Positions 1 through 8,800 of a stretch of DNA of 64,000 nucleotides are shown here, in pieces. Positions within the stretch are counted from its first letter, which is position 1; each line of letters starts with the position of its first letter. The DNA comes from Mayamaea pseudoterrestris (Eukaryota; Bacillariophyta; Bacillariophyceae; Sellaphorales; Sellaphoraceae). The position numbers and the translations under genes are program-made. The notes under the pieces are model-generated. The model made no database searches and was not told where the DNA came from. It saw only the letters and a program-made list of their open reading frames with translations. The DNA lies in the NCBI GenBank assembly GCA_027923505.1, contig BROI01000002.1, positions 1,984,001-2,048,000 on the forward strand, in the 5' to 3' direction.

Positions 1-779
1 TTACTGCGCTCGTCAATGGCAATGATCATGTTCCGCAAATTGATTGTCGTGTAGTGATAGGCGACTGAATCGAGGAAAGGAAATTGCATTTGCATGAGTG
101 TATCAGTGGGAATTCGGGATGGCATGAGTGATGATTAATCATCCAATACATAATATTTTCGTTTCAGTTACTTACGCCATTCGACAAGCCAGTGATTGTC
201 GTCCATAATGAGCATGCAGGCAGACGCCGATGAATTCGTCATGGGTTTAATGAGTTTTGGTTCTTCGTCGATATTGTCTCGCCGTTGTTGTATGTTTGCA
301 TGTCCATCGCTAACACTGAAACTATTTGCCAATGATCGAGACTCTCCTCTGAATAGCGCCTGCCGAGACGAAGAAACATCGGGAAAGAATCTGATGGTCG
401 ACTCGCTTGCAGCCCGATGATGCAGTTGAAGCGTGAGTCCAATCGAGAAGGCGACGGCAAATGCACCAATTGCTATTATGCAAATTATAAAACCATTTTT
501 CGAGCATCGATGAGTCGGTCTTCTTCTTAACAAGCTATATCGCATGATGCTGCAGTCAGATTGTTCTGTTACTTGGACAGGCGAGACCGGTAAAGGTAGT
601 TGTGGATCGACGATTTGCGTGTCGGTCGGTCGAGGTGCAAGCGTCAGTACCGTTACGACCTCATTGGCGAGAAATACTTCAGCACTAACAAAGCTAAACG
701 TTTTGTACTTTTCATATGCGCGAAACAAACGACAACAACGACTCTTTTTCACAACCTCCATGTCCTCCATAGCCTGCAC
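1..779 (-). CDS. Type II membrane glycosyltransferase-like protein (5' part, runs off window)
   Basis: Partial gene on the minus strand, read as exon 1 at 779-176, intron 175-65 (111 nt, GTAAGT donor, TTCAG acceptor) and exon 2 from 64 leftwards off the window. Splicing joins the codons so that the protein reads MDDNHWLVEW-LAYHYTTINL-RNMIIAIDE, the start pattern of GT-A-like glycosyltransferases (the Glyco_tranf_2_4/family 92 style 'ExxxLxEWxxYH' block). A single hydrophobic segment (about residues 95-120, FIICIIAIGAFAVAFSIGL) after basic residues (RRRPTHR) predicts a Golgi type II anchor with a lumenal catalytic domain. An internal Met at 545 (MRYSLLRRRP) would give a shorter, more typical cytosolic tail; 779 is used because the upstream 78 codons are open. 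Without the intron the frame ends two codons after EW. The family call rests on a short block. Confidence 0.62.
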
Positions 780-829
780 TCACAACTTTCGTTACTATAT
801 ATTCATAACGAGAAGCGAGGCAATAAAAC

Positions 830-2128
830 ATGCGAATAGCAAGAGCCAAACGAGCCAGAATGAATGGCTACTATTGGGCCTTGATTGGCATCTTTTTCTA
901 CCACTCGCTACACGTAATCTTGCTGCCAGAGTCGTCATTCGACGGCTGCAATCATGGCTTCGACCAACAGCCGTCATCATCCACTAGTATACTATCAAGT
1001 AATCCATTTTCATCTTTACTCGCAGGCAGTAATGCGGCGCAAATTGGTTCGCGCAAAACGCTCAGCGAGTTTCTGCCGCCAAACAATTCGCCAATGGCTC
1101 GTCGACCCGACTACAACTGCACACGATGGAATACGACCTACGTGTTTCCGCAAGCACCAAGTTTCATCAGTACGTATACGAGATGAATGAATGGATGTTA
1201 ATGAAGCTTGCATATGAATCTTACCTTCGTTCCACGCCTTACCATCCTCTTTCGCACCTTTTTCGCAGTCATTGGCACGCAAAAAGGTGGCACCTCTGCC
1301 TTATCGGCACTGCTCGACCAACATCCATGGATGGAATCGAGTCATTACTTTGAACCACACTTTTTTGACTTTAACGAAGTCATGCTGCACTACCGACAGC
1401 GTCTTCATGAAGAGGAAGCCGTTTGCAAAGTCCTTCGAACATATCTGCAGAAAAACTTTAACTTGAAGCGACTCAAAAAGTACCCCAATCTACTGGCCTT
1501 TGAAAAGACTCCGTCCTACGTACTGACACCTAATGCACCCGCTCGCATAAAGACGATTGTTCCCTGGGCCAAGATTATTGTCACGCTCCGCGATCCGGTC
1601 GATCGACTCTTGTCGCAACATAAAATGACAGTCATGCGCAAGTGGGAGAATCGAACCTTTGAGGAAACACTAGCCGAAGACATTAACGTCATGCGACATG
1701 AAGGCTACCATATTCCACTCGATGATCCGGTGAATGCCACCATGTTGGCGCCAATCAGACCGGGTGCACGAGTCTTGAGAAAGTACAAGACGGAGGGAAT
1801 GCTGTACCGAGGATGCTACGCACGGCAACTACTGCCGTGGCTGGAGCAGTACACGCTGGGGACGGAGCTATTGGTGATTCGATACGAGGAAATGAAGTCG
1901 GATCCAACCAAGGCTTTGAATCGCGTCTTGGATTTTGTCGGAGCACCGCGGTATGAGTTTCCGGCGGATGCCATTAACAAGAGTTACAGCCCAAAGAGCA
2001 AAACATGGATTGACTACTCGTTTGAAGTGTCGGACGAGACGAAAAACTACTTGAAACGATTCTACAAGCCGTATAACGATGAATTGGCGGCTCTGCTCGG
2101 GGATGAGTGGAAGAATGTGTGGGATTGA
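830..2128 (+). CDS. Golgi-type sulfotransferase, two exons
   Basis: Join 830-1169 and 1269-2128 gives 399 aa; the 99-nt intron has a GTACGT donor and TTCGCAG acceptor and splits an Ile codon in phase 1. The joined text reads APSFI-IIGTQKGGTSAL, restoring the 5'-phosphosulfate-binding loop of PAPS-dependent sulfotransferases at the junction. The 3'-phosphate-binding motif follows as TLRDPVDRLLSQHKM, then a C-terminal block with KSYSPKSKTW and YYLKRFY-like text (KNYLKRFYKPYNDEL), as in carbohydrate and heparan-type sulfotransferases. Residues 1-35 have a basic start and one hydrophobic stretch (YYWALIGIFFYHSLHVILL), so a type II Golgi protein is likely. The acceptor sugar cannot be read from sequence. 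It is divergent from the glycosyltransferase, 50 bp away, so the two may share a promoter and a glycan pathway (inference). Confidence 0.88.
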
Positions 2129-2492
2129 GACAATAACACATGTTGTCTACAGTAGTACAAGCTGTGTCATGCGGTCGCCAACATGACGTCGGCTGGACGA
2201 CCGACCCGACAGCCTCCAACGCTGGCAGCTGCTGCATTTGTGGCATGTGCCAGCCATTTTTCGTGTTAACTGTAAAGCATGATCTATTAATTTGTATATG
2301 TATTATAGAGCGAGTTGTCCTTCAAGCATGTTTAGCGACAAGAATGACCAAAGTTTGTACAGCAGCGTGTCGATGGTTCTCATCCAGGGGCATTGGCCCT
2401 ACAAATTGCTCTCGGTTCAGCTTAGAAAAGCGAGCAAGCAAAGCATCGCGCAAAGCTAGTTTTTCGTGCCCGCGGATTGGATTCTACAGGAA
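2129..2492. other. Convergent intergenic spacer
   Basis: Spacer between the 3' ends of the sulfotransferase (plus) and the histidine kinase (minus). Short overlapping ORFs here have no recognisable content. An AT-rich stretch near 2280-2310 could serve 3'-end formation. Nothing else seen. Confidence 0.5.
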
Positions 2493-5009
2493 TCAGACTT
2501 GATCATCTGCTGCCCCAATAGCGCGTATCCGTCTGCTAGCAAGGATGCGCCTCAAAGCTGTAGCAAGCTCTTTTGTTTCACACGGCAGCGGCTTCATCAT
2601 GAAGCAATCAGCGCCAGCATCCATGAATTGCGGAGCAATGTCATTTGCCGAAAGTCCGCAAATGACAGACTCGTTACCCTTGGCCCGCAATAAACGAGCA
2701 GTTTCAGTTCCGAGAAGTTGTTTTTGCGTACTCGCCATGTATTGGTCAAGGAAAATTAGATTAAATGGCTGATGTTTGTCAGTTTTGTCTTCAATCAATT
2801 GAATGGCCGCCTCTCCACTCGCTGCCTCGCAAACGATCCAGTCTGGTCGGCAGCGCCTGACAGAGCGCACAAAAAGTTTTCGCAAAATAAAATCGTCGTC
2901 AACAAACAGGACCGATACCACTGCTGGAAGTGAATCATCGGCTTCAGGCAGCGAGCAGGAATCAGAGGTATCCATGTCGTCAGTATCGGCTGTTATCTTG
3001 GTGTTTTTCACATCGACAAAATTTGTTTCCGTCATAGCACGGTGCAGCTCCCATGGTGTGTTGGAAGGGCCAGCTAAAGCAACGACAAAACGAGCTCCTG
3101 AAGAGTCAGCTATGCCACTATCATAAGTCTCGTCGAGATAGATTTCACCTTTCAGCAACTCGACTAAGTGCTTGCAGAGTGAAAGACCAATCCCTGTCCC
3201 TTGGCTTGAAGAATCCAGACTCGTCTGGAATTTGCTAAACAGATTCCCCCGTTTCTCGACTGGGATACCAGGACCAGAGTCTTCGACGCACAGATAAACT
3301 GCCTTATCATCCACATGAGCCTTTAATCGCACAAAACCCTTGACCACAAACTTGGTCGCATTCACGGCCAGGTTTAAAATGATTTGCTTTAGGCGCAACG
3401 GATCGGACATGATGACAAGATCGTCTGGACATTCAATAATGACATCAAAGACACAACCTCGATTGTAAAGCATCGAGGCAACTGGATTGAAAACGTCGTT
3501 GCGAATGTCAACATGCTTGGATTGTATCTTGATCTGATTACTCAGTGCACAATGAAAATCCAACATGGACCGTAATAAATCATTGATGTACTGTAGACTG
3601 TTGCCGATGACAATAACGTCTTCGCGAGTTGATTGTCGTGTTTCATCGCTCACTAACGGTTCTGCCTCATTAACAGCTATTGAAACGAACGAATTGGCCG
3701 AAATGGCGGCTGAAAGTGGGTTGCGGACTTCATGCGCAATGAAGTCATTAAGATCCCTTTCCGCCTGTGCTGCTCTCTTAGCGCTGTCAAGCAAAATTGC
3801 AGCTTTCTCTGCTCTTGCCTTTGACCTTGAAAATATCCACATGGCAGCACAAGTACTTGCCAGAATAATCATAAAGGCTCCAAAGATGGCGAGAAAATAA
3901 TCCGGCTTATATGTGCCAACGTATGCGACAGCAACAATTGTCCATTGCCGGGCCGCCAGGTCAAGAGCTTTATCTTTTCTTTGAATAATTGGCATGGCTG
4001 GCAGTGACGAATAGTTGACCTCTTTTGGGAATGTGAGCTGCTGTTGTATTCCCAACGTTGCCCCGCCCAGGAATGCCGGCTCGCCTTCAGCTTCAACAAC
4101 TGACTTGGTTGAATCGTAAACGTAAATGACTGTTTCATCATCCATCGCAAACTCCTGATAGGCTTTCTGTAGCAACGACATGAACCGAATCACAAGAACA
4201 GCAACATTCTTTTCGTAGCCCCCGACGCCGTCGTGCAAGCCGGGTTGAGCCATTGTGAGGCAGTACTCATACGGCTCATTGGGGTCCGTTGGTGGCGGAA
4301 GAAGCTTCAATCGTTCTGTAACTGCTAATGCCCCCGTCTCCAAGGATTCGTTGACACACTTGCTGTATTGCGATGTGTTCATGTCAAAATCTACAGCTTC
4401 CAAATTCCAAGGGTAGTTTTTATCCAACGGTTCCACAAAATGAGCGACAAAGTGAGATTCGTTTCGATTCGAATCGACCGGAATGACTCCAAGTTGAAGC
4501 TCTCCCGTCGAGTGATTGAGATTGTATCCAGTAAAGCCTTTATAGGGAAAATTTGGGTAATGCTTTGCCAAGTACGTCCGAGTTTGGTTCTCATACTTCG
4601 CTCGTTGGGCAGAGCCTACGACATGCACCGCGCAGGACACAGCTTCAAAGTCAAGCCCTGTCCAAGTAATGTACTCGTAAACTTCTCGAAACTCTTCAAA
4701 AGACATCCTATCAAGATGACAGGCTTGATGCAGCCAAAGGCCGCTTACTTTGTATTCTCCTAGAGCTGCATCAAACTTTAAAAAGGCCTCGTCGGCGATC
4801 TCGTTGAAACGCGTTGTCTGCTGAACCTTTTCGTCTGGAATACGGAGCGAAAGAATAATCGCTCCCACGCCCAAGCCAACCAAGACAATCAGCCAAGATA
4901 TGACGGCTGGAGCCTCCATGTCGCAAAAAAATCTCGAGGCGCAAAAGCTTCGACAAGCTTTTCTTCGTTGATTGCTGCCATTGCCTGTTGATGCGGGTTG
5001 CGTCGGCAT
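2493..5009 (-). CDS. CHASE-domain hybrid histidine kinase with receiver
   Basis: 838 aa, no intron needed. Order: TM1 at about residues 33-54; an extracytosolic CHASE-like sensor at about 60-360, with the diagnostic HFVEPLDKNYPWNLEAVDFD stretch followed by an ETGALAVTERLKL helix; TM2 at about 370-395; HisKA with H-box FIAHEVRNPLSAA (phospho-acceptor His426); HATPase with N-box ILNLAVNATKF, G1 DSGPGIP and G2 GTGIGLSLC; and a C-terminal receiver with acidic pair VDDD, phospho-acceptor Asp755 in IFLDQYM and the conserved Lys in MKPL. All catalytic motifs are intact. CHASE sensors bind small extracellular ligands, cytokinins in plants; the ligand here is unknown. A later Met at 4919 (MEAPAVISW) sits nearer TM1 and is an alternative start. 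A separate phosphotransfer partner would be expected elsewhere. Confidence 0.9.
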   Translation of the reverse strand: MPTQPASTGNGSNQRRKACRSFCASRFFCDMEAPAVISWLIVLVGLGVGAIILSLRIPDEKVQQTTRFNEIADEAFLKFDAALGEYKVSGLWLHQACHLDRMSFEEFREVYEYITWTGLDFEAVSCAVHVVGSAQRAKYENQTRTYLAKHYPNFPYKGFTGYNLNHSTGELQLGVIPVDSNRNESHFVAHFVEPLDKNYPWNLEAVDFDMNTSQYSKCVNESLETGALAVTERLKLLPPPTDPNEPYEYCLTMAQPGLHDGVGGYEKNVAVLVIRFMSLLQKAYQEFAMDDETVIYVYDSTKSVVEAEGEPAFLGGATLGIQQQLTFPKEVNYSSLPAMPIIQRKDKALDLAARQWTIVAVAYVGTYKPDYFLAIFGAFMIILASTCAAMWIFSRSKARAEKAAILLDSAKRAAQAERDLNDFIAHEVRNPLSAAISANSFVSIAVNEAEPLVSDETRQSTREDVIVIGNSLQYINDLLRSMLDFHCALSNQIKIQSKHVDIRNDVFNPVASMLYNRGCVFDVIIECPDDLVIMSDPLRLKQIILNLAVNATKFVVKGFVRLKAHVDDKAVYLCVEDSGPGIPVEKRGNLFSKFQTSLDSSSQGTGIGLSLCKHLVELLKGEIYLDETYDSGIADSSGARFVVALAGPSNTPWELHRAMTETNFVDVKNTKITADTDDMDTSDSCSLPEADDSLPAVVSVLFVDDDFILRKLFVRSVRRCRPDWIVCEAASGEAAIQLIEDKTDKHQPFNLIFLDQYMASTQKQLLGTETARLLRAKGNESVICGLSANDIAPQFMDAGADCFMMKPLPCETKELATALRRILASRRIRAIGAADDQV

Positions 5010-5844
5010 CGCAATGGGGTGTGGAAGGTCTTTAAAAGGAGTTAAGTTCTCTCAAAGCAGACAGTACACAGCTCTATCTCTTGAACAAGGGTCTCCTGAT
5101 GGAACGATTAGTTTGCCATGGTGAAACCAAGAGCAAGTGGTATCTGGATGGATTGATGGATATTTGACCACCCTGCTCGACTCCGAAATTCTGTGGCCGA
5201 TGTTTCCATTGAAAAGCGGGAAAACGTCAAGAAGGCCCAATGAATGACCAAAACCAGCCAATCGCTAATTCGCCGAGGCACTCCAAGATAAGTCATTCAA
5301 TGAAAACCTCAAGTGTCGTCGTGAAAAGCTGAGCGGCGCCCATCAAGGAGATAAGATAGTGCTTATTGGCGCTGCACGCTCGCAAATGAAATTTTGGCGC
5401 CAGCCTTGTCTGCATCGCGGTTCACCATGCGTCCAGCCGACGGTTGGCGAGGTTGGGGGTCTTGTAGAGCATCGGACTTCCGAGCCGACTTTGCTAATCG
5501 TCGCTTGTTCTTTCTTTAATTGAAAATCAAAATAGGAACGAGTCTGTCGCTTGCTTGCCATCACAAACGACGCCGATACAGACGATAGCAACAAAAATTT
5601 CGCCAAGCTCATTCTCGCGCACCTCGACGGAGACTTCCGCGCTCGCGCCTGGAACGACAGTGAGAGGGACGGAACCTTCCGGACCGGTCGCCCATCCTCG
5701 TCACGCTGCCTGATTTATTCGCTAGTAGTTTAGTGGGTTGGCGATCATCACGAAGTGAGCGTGTTGCGAGGCTAGTAGTGGAGCTGAGTTAGTGAGCGGA
5801 GAAGAGCCTGTCCTCATTCGTGATCCTATATACTAAAAATCACC
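5010..5844. promoter_or_regulatory. Divergent promoter region, histidine kinase / coiled-coil gene
   Basis: 835 bp between two divergent starts. ORFs inside are short and unlike known proteins. The plus-strand gene has a good start context (CACCATGATG at 5841). No repeat or clear motif was recognised; the region presumably holds both promoters and 5' UTRs. Confidence 0.45.
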
Positions 5845-8800
5845 ATGATGCAGCAGCAACGCAGTCAACACTCAGTTTCCAATGCGGAACTATACGCGCA
5901 GCAGCAGCAAGCCAGCAATAAGCAGGTCAGTTTTCGAAAGTCGCCGCCCGGACAGCCAGCAGCCCGACGTTCCCAGTCCAGCATGCGAGCGCTCGCAAAT
6001 ACGCCGCGTCACTATCCATTGTCAATGATGAATCATCCGCGAGCGCAATCTACAGGAAGAGCAGCATCGGAACCAGGCAATTCAGCATCATTTACACTGG
6101 ATTACGATGATCCGGAGGAAATTACCAAAGCAATCTTGAGGCTCCGCGAGCAACGAGAGCGCGATGCGGCAGAGCGGAGTGCCTCTCGATCCATGCATCG
6201 AAGCAGCAGCTCTAGCCGACAGCCATCTAGCAGAGAACAATCGTCGTCGTCGCAGCAGCAGCAGCGACCGCCCGTCTTGGAGCCAAAGCAGTCGGTTCCG
6301 TCCAATGCCATGCGACAGCAGCAGTTGCATCAACTCCAGCACGCCATGGCGCTGCAAAAGTCGCACTCGCAGGGAAGCAGCTCGACGAATAGTCACAATC
6401 ATCCGACGGGAATGGCAGCGGAGCGTCAAGGTTATGCAGCTGACCGACAGAATTATGCAACTGCCAATACTGCGCAAAAGTATCGCGCGCCGTCTCCATC
6501 GGTAGCGCAGCGGCAAGGGCCAAGTGGAGCAGTCACAAGTAATGCAGGGCAGCAACTTGCAATTAACAAGACGCTCTCGCAGCAGTCGTCTGGATCATCG
6601 GAGCAATACCAGAGCCGAGTAGCTAGTCAGCCGCCTGGCAATCATCTCAGCGGCGTTTACCGATCAAGATTCAACAATCAGCAAGCACAGCAAACGAATC
6701 ATCGAGCCAGCCCCAGTCCACAAATTCGACAGCAGCAACAGCCACCGGCGTCGCGCATGGTTGATCCAAACGGAGACGAAGTTGTAGGGGCAAATACAAA
6801 CAAGCGAATCGATGGACTGATGGAGGAATTGGAGGAGCTACGATTTTTTCATGAGCTCGACACTGACAATCAACCGCAGCAGCAGCAGCATCAGCAATTA
6901 ACCAAAGTTCTCGGCGCCATGCGACCAGCAACGCCTTCAAGCAATGGCAATGCAAGTGTTCCGCGCGTTCCTTTAATGATTGGCGTTCCTAGTGACGGCA
7001 TGAATGGAAACGGCAGCAGCAGCAATAACAAGCTACCTCCGCCACCGATCAACTTTATGGATCCGCGTGAAATAAGCAAATTGGATCGACATACACTGGA
7101 ACTGGAGTCTCAAAAGATGGTGCGCTCCGTTCAGCTGCTTACTAGTGAAAAGCTGGCACTGGAGGCTGAAATGGAAGTTTTGGCGACGGACCAAACGCAC
7201 AACAAGAAGCGCATCCAGCAACTGGAGCAGACTTTGACTCAAGTTAAGCAGCAGCTAGCGCTCGCCAAGAAGGAAGTGGAGGCGCTTCGCATCACCACGG
7301 TGCGGCAGTATGAAAGCAAGCTCAGCGAAAATGTTGAAAAGCTGCAGCAGACGCAAAAGCAAGTGGACGGCCTCAAGGATGAGCGCGATTCGCTTCGACT
7401 TGATTTGGAGAAGCGCAATACGCAGTTGAACGAACTAAAGCATCGGTCCAAATCGGAGTTGCAGGAGGAAAAAGAGGCGGCGCAGGCGCGAGAGGCCGTC
7501 TTGGAGTTGCAGCTTGCCGAAGTTATCAATACCGTCGAGGAGCTTAAGTTGAAAATTAAGCGAAAGGACGATGAGGTGGAGGAGCTGCGACTGCAGGTGC
7601 AAAATGCGCGGGAGGTACTTGTTATTGCCAAGAAGCAGCACGAGTCTGCTCACCAGGCCGAGCTGCAGGCGCTACAGGAACAAGTAGCCGCGGCAGAGTC
7701 AAAGTATCAGCGAGCGATTGACGAGCGAGAACAGGTGCAGCGGCATTTGGAATCGCAAGAAAAACAGCTCGAAAGCGTTCGCCAGCAAGCTGAAGAGCAA
7801 GCGACTCTAATTTCCAAAATGACGGAACGACTCGATGACATCCATGAAGAATATCGTCAAAAGTTTGGTGAGCTGAAGGAGACGTATGAAGCCAAAGAGA
7901 AGCGACGTCTGAACGAAATGGTTGTTAGTCAGTCCAAGCAAGTCGAAGAATACGAGCGAAGGCTGCTCTCAATGCAGCAGCAACTAACTATGGCAACGGA
8001 CCGGCACCACACTGAAATACGTCAAAAGGACGTCGATATTGAGACCAAGCTAGAGCGCGAGCGTAGAAAGGTTCGGGAGCAGATGGAAGACGAACATCGG
8101 CGGGCGACGGAGCGATTGGGATTTGACCTAGAGGCGACAAAGAGAGATTACGAGGACGCCGAAACGGAGCGTCAACGCCTACGTGAAGCACTTGCTGCCC
8201 CCAACAAGGAGCATATGGAGGCGCAAAGGTCATGGGAAGAAAAGGACGTCCGACAGCAGCAAGAGATTTGCCGTCTCCGTCAACAGATGGAGCGATTGAC
8301 CAGCGAATCGTCTGATAAGGAGTCGAGAATACTGGAATTGACAATCAAGATGGCCGATCGTACCAAGAAACACGAAGAGCGAATTAATGACATGGAGAAT
8401 CAGCACGCGACGAGCCTTTTAGCAAGGGATGAGGTAATTGCCGAACAGAAACGAAAGCTGCGCGGATCCGACTTGGCTATCAAAAGTGAGCTTTCTCGAC
8501 AGGAGACTGAGTTCAGAGATTCAAAAAGCCTCCTGGAGACGCGCATCGCGGAGCTGGAGACTGAATTGGAGCATGCTACAACTTCCCTTGAACTATCTAA
8601 ACGAAGTCTTCAAAGCGCTGAGCTGACAAGTTACGAACTTGCATCTCTTACTGCCAAATTGGAACGACTCACATCGGAGCTGGATAGCGAGCGTACAACG
8701 CACGAAAGCACAGATGCTGCGTTACGAACTGAAATCCTTGCTTTGGAGAGCAAACTGGGATCGAGCGAGTCCAAGCTCAAAGCGAAGCTTGCTGTCATTG

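Noticed and set aside
6088-6555. Minus-strand ORFs (and many others) inside the coiled-coil gene
   Set aside because: Antisense shadows of Gln/Arg-rich coding sequence; no start context or domain.
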